A DNA stretch of 64,000 nt from Actinacidiphila paucisporea (GTDB lineage Bacteria; Actinomycetota; Actinomycetes; Streptomycetales; Streptomycetaceae): NCBI RefSeq assembly GCF_900142575.1, contig NZ_FRBI01000007.1, forward strand, positions 186,001 to 250,000, read 5' to 3'. Made by a program: the position numbers and the translations under genes. The notes under the pieces were generated by a model. That model was not told the origin of the DNA, did not search any database, and was given only the letters and a program-made list of their open reading frames with translations. Of this stretch, positions 29,907 through 40,896 are shown piece after piece. Every line of letters begins with the position of its first letter. The first letter of the stretch is position 1.

Positions 29907-31421
29907 TCAGTCGCGGCGCAGCACCACGTAGCCGCCGGCGTCGGCGACCAGTGAGTAGCGGGCCTGCGGATGCAGTTGGTCGGCGTAGCCGACCGGGTCC
30001 TGCAGCCAGTCCGAGCGGTTCTCGAAGGCCAGGTAGTCCGGTGCCAGGCTGCCGGTCTGGCCGACCCAATAGACGGTGGTGCGCCGCACCAGGCGGCTGA
30101 GGGGGCCGACGTTCGCCTCCACCGTGGCGCCGTTCGGGATCTCGGCGAGCGCCCGCTTGGCCGCCCTGGTGGGGCCGTCGACCTGATACGCGGCCCGGTG
30201 GGTCAGGTCGGCCACCGGCAGTTGGGTGCTCAGGGCGAGCGCGGCGCCCAGCATCACCGCCGGCAGCGCGCGGACGGAGGAGCGCAGCCAGGGCGGCGTC
30301 CGGCGGCCGGGTCCGGCGGCGCCGATCGCCGCGGCGCGGTCCACCGCGGCGAGGAAGACCACCGGCATGAGCACGGCGTTGTAGTGCCAGGCCGTGCCCC
30401 AGTTCTCCGGGTAGTACGACAGGAAGCGCCAGCCGAGCGTCGGCAGCGCGACGAGCAGCAGCGGCGAGCGCAGCGCGAGCAGGCCGCCGGCCGGCAGCAG
30501 CATCCACAGCACCGTGCGCAGCGCGGTGACCGGCGGGACGTGGGTGGTGAGCGTGCCGTCGCCGTTGATGTGGTTCAGCGCGTCGTAGCCGGCGCCGTGG
30601 AAGGCCGGGATGAGCCAGCTGACCTCCCACGCCGAAGCGACGGCCCCGAAGGCGGCAAGGCTCAGCGCCCAGGTGCGCACGGCGCCGCCGCCCTTCGGGC
30701 CGCGGATCGTGTCGCCGCCGGCCCGCAGCCACACCACCGCGCCGATCATCGCGACCGCCGCGCCCATGTCCTCCTTGACCAGCACCAGCGGCACCGCCCA
30801 CCCCATGGCCGTGCGCCAGCGCCGTCGCAGCACGGCCGCCAGCGAGAAGGCGAGCAGCGGCACGGCGAAGGCGATCTCGTGGAAGTCGAAGTCGACCGCA
30901 CGCTGCACCCCCCAGGACAGCCCGTAGGCGGCCCCCACCGCCACCCCGCGTCCACGGCCGAGCAGACGGCCCGCGGTGCGCGTCACGGGTACGACGGAGA
31001 GCGCGAACAGCACTGCCTGCGCCAGCAGCAGGGTCGCCGGGGTCGGGAAGAGCCGGTAGAAAGGTGCGATCAGTGCGGTGATCGGGCTGAAGTGGTCGCC
31101 GAGCACGTTGAAGCCCGGCCCCTTGAGGTCGGCGACGGGGGCGTGCAGACGGGCGTAGCCGCGTACGGCCTGCTCGAAGATGCCCAGGTCCCAGGACATC
31201 GTCTCCATCCGGCGGTAGCGCGACAGCGACAGTGCCGCGTAGAGGGCGAGGAAGCCCGTGGCGAGCAGCCACGGGTCGAGCCAGGCCGGCAGCCACCGCC
31301 GCCGGCGTGGGGGCACCGCGACCGCCGCCGCCTCGCGCACAGGTGCGGGCGTGGCAATGTGCCGCGCCTTGGACTCCTGGGCCGGCAGTACGGCCTCCGC
31401 ACTGTCCCTGTCGCCGTCCAT
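29907..31421 (-). CDS. DUF2079 polytopic membrane protein, copy 2
   Basis: 504 residues. Near-identical core to copy 1: MSWDLGIFEQAVRGYARL, FNVLGDHFSPITALIAPFYR, AVDFDFHEIAF, LVLVKEDMGAAVA, YPENWGTAWHYNAVLMPVVF and a C-terminal YVVLRRD. About ten membrane segments and a C-terminal soluble part. ATG at 31421 is chosen because AAGGAGGACC precedes it; an in-frame ATG at 31463 is weaker. It lacks the Ala/Gly-rich loop found in copy 1. Same strand as copy 1 and about 5.4 kb away, so they are likely an old duplication. Family function unknown. Confidence 0.82.
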   Translation of the reverse strand: MDGDRDSAEAVLPAQESKARHIATPAPVREAAAVAVPPRRRRWLPAWLDPWLLATGFLALYAALSLSRYRRMETMSWDLGIFEQAVRGYARLHAPVADLKGPGFNVLGDHFSPITALIAPFYRLFPTPATLLLAQAVLFALSVVPVTRTAGRLLGRGRGVAVGAAYGLSWGVQRAVDFDFHEIAFAVPLLAFSLAAVLRRRWRTAMGWAVPLVLVKEDMGAAVAMIGAVVWLRAGGDTIRGPKGGGAVRTWALSLAAFGAVASAWEVSWLIPAFHGAGYDALNHINGDGTLTTHVPPVTALRTVLWMLLPAGGLLALRSPLLLVALPTLGWRFLSYYPENWGTAWHYNAVLMPVVFLAAVDRAAAIGAAGPGRRTPPWLRSSVRALPAVMLGAALALSTQLPVADLTHRAAYQVDGPTRAAKRALAEIPNGATVEANVGPLSRLVRRTTVYWVGQTGSLAPDYLAFENRSDWLQDPVGYADQLHPQARYSLVADAGGYVVLRRD

Positions 31422-31478
31422 GCGCGGGTCCTCCTTCGCGTCGGCCGCCCCGCCGTACTTCACGGCTTGACCGTTTCG

Positions 31479-31491
31479 CCCTGATTCAGGG
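31479..31491. promoter_or_regulatory. Palindrome CCCTGA-T-TCAGGG in divergent promoter
   Basis: Perfect 13-base palindrome 58 bases upstream of the DUF2079 copy 2 start and about 235 bases upstream of the HNH nuclease gene. Too short for a terminator, so a possible operator. No counterpart was seen upstream of DUF2079 copy 1. Confidence 0.3.
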
Positions 31492-31725
31492 TGTTACCAG
31501 CTTGGCGATGACGACGGCCGGTGCCGACCGCGGCGCGCCGACAGCGGTCCCGTCGTCGCAGTCCGCGGTAGGAGCGGCACCGCGGGAGCCGTACTCTCCG
31601 CCGAAGGGGGAAGGCAGTTGACGAACTGTTCTTCCGCTCATCGCACCCTCGGCGCACCCGGCAGGCCGGCCCGCCGACCCACCCGACCGGCCCCGGGGCT
31701 CCCGGACGATTTTTGAGAGGCGCAG

Positions 31726-32466
31726 ATGGCGCAGACGGCGTACAAGAACACCGGGACCGCCCGCACCCTGGTCTGCACGGCGGCTCTCGCGGTCGCCCTG
31801 GGCGGCACCCTGGCGGGCTGCAAGGACCCGACGGTCGGCGCGGGTACCGGCAGCGCCACACCGCCGGGCGCGGGCGCCCCGAGCGGCCACGGCGGCAAGG
31901 GAAGCGCCCTCGCCGCGGTCGGCGGGCTGACGGTGAAGGGCCGGGCGCCCAAGACCGGTTACACGCGGGACAGGTTCGGCCCTGCGTGGGCCGACACCGA
32001 CCACAACCACTGCGACACCCGTGACGACATACTCAAACGCGATCTGCGCCAGACGTCGTTCCGCGACGGGGCCAAGAAGTGCATCGTGACCTCGGGCACC
32101 CTCGCCGACCCGTACACCGGCAAGCGGATCACCTACACCCGCGGGGCGAGCAAGGTCGACATCGACCACGCCGTCGCCCTTTCCGACGCCTGGCAGAAGG
32201 GCGCCGCGCAGTGGACGGACGGCAAGCGGGAGGATTTCGCCAACGACCCGCTCAACCTGCTGGCTGTCGACTCGTCGACCAACCGCCGCAAGAGCGACGG
32301 CGACACCGCGACCTGGCTGCCGCCGAACGCCGCCTACCGCTGTGCCTATGTGGCGCGCCAGGTGGCGGTCAAGAGGAAGTACGGCGTGTGGGTGACCTCC
32401 GCGGAAAGGGACGCCATGCGCAAGGTCCTCAACGGCTGCCCCGGCGAGCCGCTGCCGACCGGCTGA
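31726..32466 (+). CDS. Secreted lipoprotein HNH endonuclease (DUF1524/GmrSD C-terminal-like)
   Basis: 246 residues. Lipoprotein signal with LAGC (Cys near residue 32) and a Gly/Ala/Ser linker to about 65. The catalytic part matches secreted HNH nucleases of the DUF1524 group: RDRFGPAWADTDHNHCDTRDDIL, then VDIDHAVALSDAWQKGA near 145 (DH of the His-Me finger) and FANDPLNLLAVDSSTNRRKSD near 168 (Asn and Asn/Lys positions). Cys residues at HNHCDT, KKCIVT, YRCAY and NGCPG likely form disulfides. Likely role: extracellular DNA degradation for nutrition or competition. ATG start, GAGAGG upstream. Confidence 0.88.
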   Translation: MAQTAYKNTGTARTLVCTAALAVALGGTLAGCKDPTVGAGTGSATPPGAGAPSGHGGKGSALAAVGGLTVKGRAPKTGYTRDRFGPAWADTDHNHCDTRDDILKRDLRQTSFRDGAKKCIVTSGTLADPYTGKRITYTRGASKVDIDHAVALSDAWQKGAAQWTDGKREDFANDPLNLLAVDSSTNRRKSDGDTATWLPPNAAYRCAYVARQVAVKRKYGVWVTSAERDAMRKVLNGCPGEPLPTG

Positions 32467-32630
32467 TCCGCCTCCCCGGTCCGGGCGCCGACCGCTCCGG
32501 CACGGCTTCTTGCGCGGCTGTTGCGGATCCTGTTCGGCGTAGTGCTGGATATCGGCGCCCCGGGATCAATATCCTCGTGCTCGATCATCACATCAGCATC
32601 GTGAGGCTTGTTCCCTGCCGGGAGGCACCC

Positions 32631-33284
32631 ATGGTCCGCCGCCGCACCGCCGTCTCGATCACCGCAGCCGCGCTGCTGCTGGCATCGCCCGCCCTCACCG
32701 CGTGCGGGTCGGGTCCGGCGCAGCCAGGTGCCGCGGCCGTGGTCGGCGGCCAGCGGATCACCGTGTCCACGTTGCAGAACAAGGTCAACGAGGTACGGGC
32801 GGCGCAGGCCTCCTCGCCGCAGGCCGACCAGCTGGTCTCGGCGGGCGGCAAGCTCTCGACCCAGACGCTGAGCATGCTGGTGCAGAACACCGTCATCGAG
32901 CGGGCCGCCTCGGACGCCGGGGTGCGGGTCAGCGACGGCGAGGTGCAGCAGCAGCACGCGGCCGCGCTGCAGCAGTTCGGCGGCAGCGAGCAGGCGCTGG
33001 ACGCGGCACTGCTCCAGCAGTACGACATCGTCCCGTCCGGCGCCGACAGCTTCTTCCGTACGAACGCGCTGGTCGGCAAGCTGATCGTGAGCCTGGGCTT
33101 CCAGCCGGGCAGCGACGGCGGGCAGAGCGCGATCGTCAGCGCCATCGCCAAGACCGCGGACCGCCTGGGCGTGAAGGTCAACCCGCGGTACGGCGCCTGG
33201 GACGCGAAGAAGGCCATCATCGGCGACGCCACCGACCCGTGGGTGGTCACCAGGACGCCGAGCCAGGCGGCGCCGGCGGCGTGA
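32631..33284 (+). CDS. SurA N-terminal-like lipoprotein
   Basis: 217 residues. Signal peptide with lipobox LTAC (Cys near 25). The mature part begins AAAVVGGQRITVSTLQNKVNEVR, the start of SurA/PrsA-type chaperone N-domains, followed by helices and ending without a PPIase (rotamase) domain. It would sit on the outer face of the membrane and could help folding of exported proteins. ATG with GGGAGGCACC. Gene order next to mazG is consistent with other Streptomyces as I recall. An inverted repeat GGATAT...ATATCC lies about 60-80 bases upstream. Confidence 0.82.
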   Translation: MVRRRTAVSITAAALLLASPALTACGSGPAQPGAAAVVGGQRITVSTLQNKVNEVRAAQASSPQADQLVSAGGKLSTQTLSMLVQNTVIERAASDAGVRVSDGEVQQQHAAALQQFGGSEQALDAALLQQYDIVPSGADSFFRTNALVGKLIVSLGFQPGSDGGQSAIVSAIAKTADRLGVKVNPRYGAWDAKKAIIGDATDPWVVTRTPSQAAPAA

Positions 33285-33318
33285 CGCCGTTGTCCGACCG
33301 TCGCGGTACGTTCGAGGT

Positions 33319-34377
33319 GTGAACGACGTCGACGACACCGCGGGCGGCCCCGGCCGGCTGATCCTGCTCACCACCAGCCACCGGGTCGCCCCCGGGCAGC
33401 TGTCCTGGCCGGCGTGGCAGACGCTGCGCGCCGCCGACCGGGTGCTGTGCGCGGACCCCGACCACCCGCACCTGCCGTTCCTGCGCGAGGCGGGCGTCGG
33501 CGTCGAAGTGGCGGCGCCCACCGGCCGGGAGCTGGCCGAGGCGACATCCGGCGGCCGTACGGTCGTCTACCTGCCGGCGGGCGGCGGCGAGGGCGACCGG
33601 TCCGTCACCGACGAGCTGGCCGCGCTCGGCGGCTCCGGGCGGGTCGCGATGCCCGACCTGGAGCTGCTGCCCGGGTCCTACGACCTGCCGGGCGCGCGGC
33701 TGCTGGACCTGGTGCAGGTGATGGACCGGATCAGGGCCGAGTGCCCGTGGAGCAGCCTGCGCACCCACGAGGACCTGGCCAAATACGGCATCGAGGAGAT
33801 GTACGAGCTGGTCGAGGCGATCGAGGAGGGCGACCGGGAGGCGGTGCGCGAGGAATTGGGCGACGTGCTGCTCCAGGTGGTCTTCCACGCGGCGATCGCC
33901 GAGGACGACCCGGACGAGCCGTTCGGGATCGACGACGTGGCCGCGGGCCTGGTCGCCAAGCTCGTCCACCGGCACCCGCACATCTTCGGCGACGAGGTGG
34001 CCGAGACGCCCGAGCAGGTGCGGGCCAACTGGACACGGCTCAAGGGTGTCGAGAAGGCCCGCGACTCGGTCACCGACGGTGTCCCGCTCGCATCCCCCGC
34101 GCTGGCCCTGGCGGCCAAGCTCGCCGGCCGCGCGAGGGAGGCGGGCCTGCCGCTGCCGGTCACTCCGCCGGCCCCGCTCTACGACGACGAGACCGCCCTC
34201 GGTGACCACCTGCTGGCCGAGGCCGCCACGGCCCAGTCGGCCGGCATCGACCCGGAAGCGGCGCTGCGGCACGCGGCACGCCGCTATCGCGCGGCCATAC
34301 GCGAGGCGGAGGCCGGCGCCGGGAGCGGTGGCGGCCAAGGGGCGGGGGCGGCCGGGGACGACGAGCCGGAGCGGTAG
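33319..34377 (+). CDS. mazG: MazG-family nucleoside triphosphate pyrophosphohydrolase
   Basis: 352 residues. The central MazG domain is clear: LVQVMDRIRAECPWSSLRTHEDLAKYGIEEMYELVEAI near 132-168 and EELGDVLLQVVFHAAIAE near 180, with EExxE and ExxD metal-binding residues. A C-terminal segment (FGDEVAETPEQVRANWTRLK) also fits. The first about 120 residues resemble a reduced tetrapyrrole-methylase-like domain, as in YabN-type fusions. It would clear non-canonical NTPs. GTG start with -10 TACGTT six bases upstream, so a leaderless mRNA is likely. Confidence 0.92.
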   Translation: MNDVDDTAGGPGRLILLTTSHRVAPGQLSWPAWQTLRAADRVLCADPDHPHLPFLREAGVGVEVAAPTGRELAEATSGGRTVVYLPAGGGEGDRSVTDELAALGGSGRVAMPDLELLPGSYDLPGARLLDLVQVMDRIRAECPWSSLRTHEDLAKYGIEEMYELVEAIEEGDREAVREELGDVLLQVVFHAAIAEDDPDEPFGIDDVAAGLVAKLVHRHPHIFGDEVAETPEQVRANWTRLKGVEKARDSVTDGVPLASPALALAAKLAGRAREAGLPLPVTPPAPLYDDETALGDHLLAEAATAQSAGIDPEAALRHAARRYRAAIREAEAGAGSGGGQGAGAAGDDEPER

Positions 34378-34400
34378 GCCGGTTCACGTACGGTCGGGGG

Positions 34401-35684
34401 ATGACCGACCCCGCCGCCACGCCCGAGCTGTTCACCTGGGAGTTCGCCACCGACCCCTACCCGGCATACGCCTGGCTGCGCGAGCACGCCCCGGTGCACC
34501 GCACGACGCTGCCCAGCGGCGTCGAGGCCTGGCTGGTCACGCGGTACGCCGACGCCCGTGAGGCGCTGGCGGACCCGAGGCTGAGCAAGAACCCGGTGCA
34601 TCACGCGGAGTCGCCGGGAGCGCGCGGGAAGACCGGCATTCCGGGCGAGCGCAGCGCGGACCTGATGACGCATCTGCTCAACATCGACCCGCCCGACCAC
34701 ACCAGGCTGCGCCGTCTGGTGTCGAAGGCCTTCACCCCGCGCCGGGTGGCCGGCTTCGGGGAGCGGGTGCAGCAGCTGACGGACCGTTTCGTGGACGGCT
34801 TCGCGGCCCGCGGCGAGGCGGACCTGATCCACGAGTTCGCCTTTCCGCTGCCCATCTACGCGATCTGCGACCTGCTGGGCGTGCCCGCCGAGGACCAGGA
34901 CGACTTCAGGGACTGGGCCGGGATGATGATCCGCCATGGTGGCGGCCCGCGCGGCGGGGTGGCGCGCTCGGTCAAGCGGATGCGCGCGTATCTGGTCGAG
35001 CTGATCCACCGTAAGCGCGCCGAGCCGGCCGCGGCCGGCGGCGCGGACGGCGGGGCGCCCGACGACCTGATCTCCGGCCTGATCAGGGCGAGCGACCACG
35101 GCGAGCACCTGACGGAGAACGAGGCCGCGGCGATGGCCTTCATCCTGCTCTTCGCCGGCTTCGAGACGACGGTCAACCTGATCGGCAACGGGATGCACAC
35201 CCTGCTGACACACCCGGGCCCCCGCGCGGAGTTGCAGGCGTCCCTCGCCGCAGGCGAGACGGCCCTGCTGGAGACGGCGGTCGAGGAACTGCTCCGCCAT
35301 GACGGTCCCGTGGAGCTGGCGACCTGGCGTTACGCGACCACCGCGCTGACCGTGGGCGGCCAGCCGATCGCGGCCGGGGACCCGGTTCTTGTGGTGCTTG
35401 CCGCCGCCGACCGCGATCCCGCGCGCTTCTCCGCGCCGGACTCCGTAAACCTCGCACGGGCGGACAATCCACATCTGGGCTACGGACACGGCATCCACTA
35501 CTGCCTCGGCGCGCCGCTGGCCCGGCTGGAGGCGAGGACCGCACTGGCGACGCTGCTCACCCGGCTGCCGGATCTGCGGCTCGCCGCCGATCCCGGCGAT
35601 CTGCGCTGGCGCGGCGGTCTGATCATGCGGGGGCTGCGGACACTGCCGGTGGCCTTCACCCCCGAGGCGGGGCAGAGGAACTGA
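34401..35684 (+). CDS. Cytochrome P450, class I bacterial (CYP107/CYP105-like)
   Basis: 427 residues. I-helix AGFETTVNLIG near 253 has Glu-Thr-Thr in the oxygen-activation site; K-helix EELLRHDG carries ExxR; the heme loop reads GYGHGIHYCLGAPLARLEA with the Cys ligand near 374. It would need a ferredoxin and reductase, none adjacent. ATG with -10 TACGGT six bases upstream, so leaderless. No biosynthetic cluster surrounds it, so the substrate may be a housekeeping or xenobiotic one. The protein has no membrane anchor, as usual in bacteria. Confidence 0.95.
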   Translation: MTDPAATPELFTWEFATDPYPAYAWLREHAPVHRTTLPSGVEAWLVTRYADAREALADPRLSKNPVHHAESPGARGKTGIPGERSADLMTHLLNIDPPDHTRLRRLVSKAFTPRRVAGFGERVQQLTDRFVDGFAARGEADLIHEFAFPLPIYAICDLLGVPAEDQDDFRDWAGMMIRHGGGPRGGVARSVKRMRAYLVELIHRKRAEPAAAGGADGGAPDDLISGLIRASDHGEHLTENEAAAMAFILLFAGFETTVNLIGNGMHTLLTHPGPRAELQASLAAGETALLETAVEELLRHDGPVELATWRYATTALTVGGQPIAAGDPVLVVLAAADRDPARFSAPDSVNLARADNPHLGYGHGIHYCLGAPLARLEARTALATLLTRLPDLRLAADPGDLRWRGGLIMRGLRTLPVAFTPEAGQRN

Positions 35685-35730
35685 CCGCGTGTCACCGGCG
35701 TGACCCCTACGTGATGCGCGCTACATCGAC

Positions 35731-35760
35731 TTGTGATCCGCTGGCCAACACCGCTACGTT
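35731..35760 (+). promoter_or_regulatory. Promoter of the first rpf gene
   Basis: TTGTGA (35731-35736) and TACGTT (35755-35760) separated by 18 bases give a good housekeeping sigma-type promoter, with a leader of about 110 bases. No ydaO riboswitch elements were found in this leader, unlike the next rpf gene. Confidence 0.55.
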
Positions 35761-35877
35761 CTGCGGTCAACGCGAGGCACGTACGGCTCGCGGGACGCGC
35801 CGGTCCCCTCGGTGCGCGGCAGATGCCGGTGACGGCGGCCGCGCCGGGCGCGTAAGGCTGTGAAGAAAGGCGACCGC

Positions 35878-36921
35878 ATGCTCTCGTCAGGGAACGGCAG
35901 GCACCGACGCCCCCGCCAGGCCCCCGCGGCCATGGTGACGGTCGCGGCGACCGGCGCCGGACTCGCGCTGCCCCTGCTGGGCGCGGGTGCCGCGCACGCC
36001 GCGGACGCCGGCACCTGGGACAGGGTCGCGATGTGCGAGAGCGGCGGCATGTGGAACGCCGACACGCACAACGGTTTCTACGGCGGCCTCGCCATCACCC
36101 AGGACACCTGGAGCCAGTACGGCGGCACGGCCTACGCCCCGCGACCCGACATGGCCACCAGGGCGCAGCAGATAACCGTGGCCGAGAAGGTGCTGGCCGA
36201 CCTCGGTCCCGACGCCTGGCCCGGCTGCGACAAGACCACCGGACTGGTCGGGGACACCCGGAAGCCGGACGTCGACCCGGGCAGCACCGCGCCCACCACC
36301 GTCACGCCGCCGCCCGCCACCCCGGCCGACCCGGGCACGCCGGCGACACCGACCACGCCGGGCACGCCCGCGGACACCGGCACGCCCGCCGCCACCCCGA
36401 CGACTCCGGCCACGCCCACCGCTCCCGGCAAGCCGACCACGCCGACGACGGCGCCCACGACCCCCGCGCCGCCGGCCGCGGGCACGCCGACCGACCCCGG
36501 CGCGGGCACGTCGACGCCGCCCCCCGCGGACCCCGGCACACCCACCCAGAGCGTCCCTCCCGCCGCCTCGACGGCTCCCACGGCCCCCAGTACGCCCGCG
36601 GACGGGGGCGGCCGCCACGCGCGCCCGTACAGCCCCTCCGACGAGGCGCTGGCCGTGGCCGACCGGGCGAGCCGTACCGAAACCACCGGGGTCACCGCGA
36701 AGGCCTCGGATGCCAACGACCCTGGCAACACCGGCAATACGGACACGGCGCCGGATACGGTTCCGGGTACGTACAAGGTCGGCGCGGGTGACTCCCTGTC
36801 CGGGATCGCGGCCGACCAGGATGTCGCGGGTGGCTGGGCTCGGCTCTACGACGCCAACCACCAAGTGATCGGCGACAATCCAAACCTCATCAAACCCGGA
36901 CAGATCCTCGATCTCGGTTGA
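35878..36921 (+). CDS. Resuscitation-promoting factor (Rpf) with Pro/Thr-rich linker and LysM domain
   Basis: 347 residues. Signal peptide ends about AHA/AD near residue 41. The Rpf transglycosylase domain (about 41-120) has WDRVAMCESGGMWNADTHNGFYGGLAITQDTWSQYGG with the catalytic Glu in CESGG. A long Thr/Pro/Gly/Ala linker (about 130-280) resembles a wall-spanning spacer. LysM at 297-347 (YKVGAGDSLSGIAADQDV, NPNLIKPGQILDLG) would bind peptidoglycan. ATG chosen with AAGAAAGG; a GTG six codons upstream is possible. Role: muralytic enzyme aiding spore germination and growth. Head-to-tail with the riboswitch-controlled second rpf gene. Confidence 0.9.
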   Translation: MLSSGNGRHRRPRQAPAAMVTVAATGAGLALPLLGAGAAHAADAGTWDRVAMCESGGMWNADTHNGFYGGLAITQDTWSQYGGTAYAPRPDMATRAQQITVAEKVLADLGPDAWPGCDKTTGLVGDTRKPDVDPGSTAPTTVTPPPATPADPGTPATPTTPGTPADTGTPAATPTTPATPTAPGKPTTPTTAPTTPAPPAAGTPTDPGAGTSTPPPADPGTPTQSVPPAASTAPTAPSTPADGGGRHARPYSPSDEALAVADRASRTETTGVTAKASDANDPGNTGNTDTAPDTVPGTYKVGAGDSLSGIAADQDVAGGWARLYDANHQVIGDNPNLIKPGQILDLG

Positions 36922-37131
36922 GCCGTGACGCTCGCGGAGTCGAAATCCCGTGCCGCGCAAGCCTGGTGACAAAACGGACGTAGGGTATTTCCGTGCCGTG
37001 CGGCGATGTGACAAGGCTCTCGCCGAACCTGTGACCGGTTGCTCGCTCCCTGCTGAAATCCGGCCCTCCGACCTGCGGGTTCTCCCACTCCCCGAATCCC
37101 TGACGGCAGTTGGCGCCCGAAACGCGAGTGT

Positions 37132-37161
37132 TTGTTCAACGGGGGCCGGTGTGCTTAACGT
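37132..37161 (+). promoter_or_regulatory. Promoter of the second rpf gene
   Basis: TTGTTC (37132-37137) and TAACGT (37156-37161) with 18-base spacing, directly upstream of the ydaO riboswitch. Start of transcription would be about 37168. The part before it (36922-37131) holds no gene or clear hairpin that I can see. Confidence 0.5.
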
Positions 37162-37196
37162 CTAAGCGCTCGCCACAGCGGGCCCCGTCGGAGCGG

Positions 37197-38121
<925 letters not shown>

Positions 38122-38144
38122 CCGCCCGGCACACCCTCGCCGGA

Positions 38145-38194
38145 CCGGCCGGGTACGCGGCATGCCCCCGGGCGCCGCGTACCCGGCCGGTTTT
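38145..38194 (+). terminator. Intrinsic terminator after rpfA
   Basis: A perfect 17-bp stem (38145-38161 with 38174-38190; arm CCGGCCGGGTACGCGGC), 12-base loop and TTTT tail. This is the best U-tract-bearing terminator in the window and insulates eno. Confidence 0.92.
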
Positions 38195-38241
38195 CCGTCT
38201 CAGGGGCCGGGCCGGGAACCGGCGCGGGGGCCCCGGGCGGT

Positions 38242-39570
<1,329 letters not shown>

Positions 39571-39597
39571 CATCGCGGGCGCACGCCCCTGACGTCC

Positions 39598-39639
39598 GTA
39601 CGTCCCCGCACCGGTTCCGTACCGTGGGCGGGGACGTAC
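39598..39639 (+). terminator. Hairpin downstream of eno
   Basis: Arms 39598-39609 and 39628-39639 (GTACGTCCCCGC and exact complement) with an 18-base loop, 27 bases after the eno stop. No U-tract. Followed by a run of ACGTACGTACG that may add a second weak stem. Confidence 0.6.
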
Positions 39640-39721
39640 CGGCGTACGGACGGGCGGGGCAGTATGTTCGGTCCGGTAGGACGTACGTACGTTCTGCGGG
39701 ACGTATGAGGGGAGCGACGGC

Positions 39722-40246
39722 GTGGGGTCCGAACGGTTCTCCACCGCGGCCAGGCTCAAGGCCATCGGGCAGGAGGCGCACGCGCGGGTCTACCGTGCCG
39801 CGGCGGCCCGGCGCCCGGCCCGCCGCAACAAGCTCACCGGACGGGCGGCGCTGCTGGCCCTGGTGCTGTGCGCCCTGGTGATCGCCCTCGCCTATCCGAT
39901 GCGGCAGTACATTGCGCAGCGTTCCGACATCGCCGACCAGCGCCGCGAGGCGCAGCAGGCGAAGCAGAAGGTCGAGGAACTGCGCGAGCAGAAGGCCCGC
40001 TGGCAGGACCCGGAGTACGTCCGCACCCAGGCCCGCAAGCAGCTGCACTATGTGATGCCGGGTGAGGACGGGTACTCCGTGGCGAATCCCACGCCGACCG
40101 CCGGCACATCGGGCACCCGGCACAAGAGCGCCGGCAGTCCCGGTGACGGCGGCGGCCAGGCAGCCGCGGCGGCCCACCGCCCCTGGTACGCGAACCTGTG
40201 GGACGGCGTGGACCATGCCGACGCCGCAGCACCGCCGCGGCGCTGA
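39722..40246 (+). CDS. DivIC/FtsB-like septum formation initiator family protein
   Basis: 174 residues. A single membrane helix (about 42-62) with a basic cytosolic N-terminus, then an extracellular coiled coil (DIADQRREAQQAKQKVEELREQKARWQDPEYVRTQARKQLHYVMPGED; the DPEYVRTQAR box is the family mark), and a Gly/Pro/Ala-rich tail. DivIC proteins join DivIB and FtsL in the divisome. GTG with GAGGGGAGC. Followed by the DUF501 gene and ppx, a conserved actinobacterial set. Confidence 0.9.
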   Translation: MGSERFSTAARLKAIGQEAHARVYRAAAARRPARRNKLTGRAALLALVLCALVIALAYPMRQYIAQRSDIADQRREAQQAKQKVEELREQKARWQDPEYVRTQARKQLHYVMPGEDGYSVANPTPTAGTSGTRHKSAGSPGDGGGQAAAAAHRPWYANLWDGVDHADAAAPPRR

Positions 40247-40320
40247 CGCCTCCGGACCGCCGCCGGCCGCGAGGCCGGCGCACAGACCCCCACAGACGGC
40301 CACGAGACACAGAACGGCAC

Positions 40321-40896
40321 ATGAACTCCTCCCAGCCCCATCCCGTCCCCGCCACCCCCGCGGACGCCGCCGCCGTCCGGGCGCAGCTCGGCCGCCCGCC
40401 GCGGGGCCTGCGCGCGGTCGCGCACCGCTGCCCGTGTGGCAATCCCGACGTGGTCGAAACCCAGCCCCGGCTGGAGGACGGCACGCCCTTCCCGACGCTG
40501 TACTACCTGACGTGCCCGCGGGCCGCCTCCGCGATCGGCACGCTGGAGGCCGACGGGGTGATGAAGACCATGACCGCGCGCCTGGCCGAGGACCCGGACC
40601 TGGCGGCGGCCTACCGTGCCGCGCACGAGGACTACATCGCCCGCCGGGACGCTGTCGAGGTGCTCGACGGCTTTCCCAGCGCGGGCGGCATGCCCGACCG
40701 GGTGAAGTGCCTGCACGTGCTGGTCGGCCACTCCCTGGCCGCCGGTCCCGGCGTCAACCCGCTGGGTGACGAGGCGCTGGCGATGCTGCCCGACTGGTGG
40801 GCCAAGGGGCCGTGCGTCCCGTTGCAGCAGGAGGCGGCGGGCACCGGCGCGGCCGGTCCCGCCGACGGGACCGGCCCGAGCGAGGAGACCTCATGA
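40321..40896 (+). CDS. DUF501 domain-containing protein
   Basis: 191 residues. DUF501 signatures: RAVAHRCPCGNPDVVETQPRLEDGTPFPTLYYLTCPRA near 32-68 (three Cys that could bind metal) and GMPDRVKCLHVLVGHSLAAGPGVNPLGDEAL near 125. Function unknown, but the family is nearly always beside ppx and divIC in actinobacteria. ATG start; no good ribosome site is visible upstream (ACACAGAACGGCAC), so translation may be coupled to divIC. Stop overlaps the ppx start by ATGA. Confidence 0.88.
   Translation: MNSSQPHPVPATPADAAAVRAQLGRPPRGLRAVAHRCPCGNPDVVETQPRLEDGTPFPTLYYLTCPRAASAIGTLEADGVMKTMTARLAEDPDLAAAYRAAHEDYIARRDAVEVLDGFPSAGGMPDRVKCLHVLVGHSLAAGPGVNPLGDEALAMLPDWWAKGPCVPLQQEAAGTGAAGPADGTGPSEETS

Noticed and set aside
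35685-35877. A ydaO riboswitch ahead of the first rpf gene
   Set aside because: The core elements GGGGGACCCA and GACAGCT were looked for and are absent; the leader is too short.
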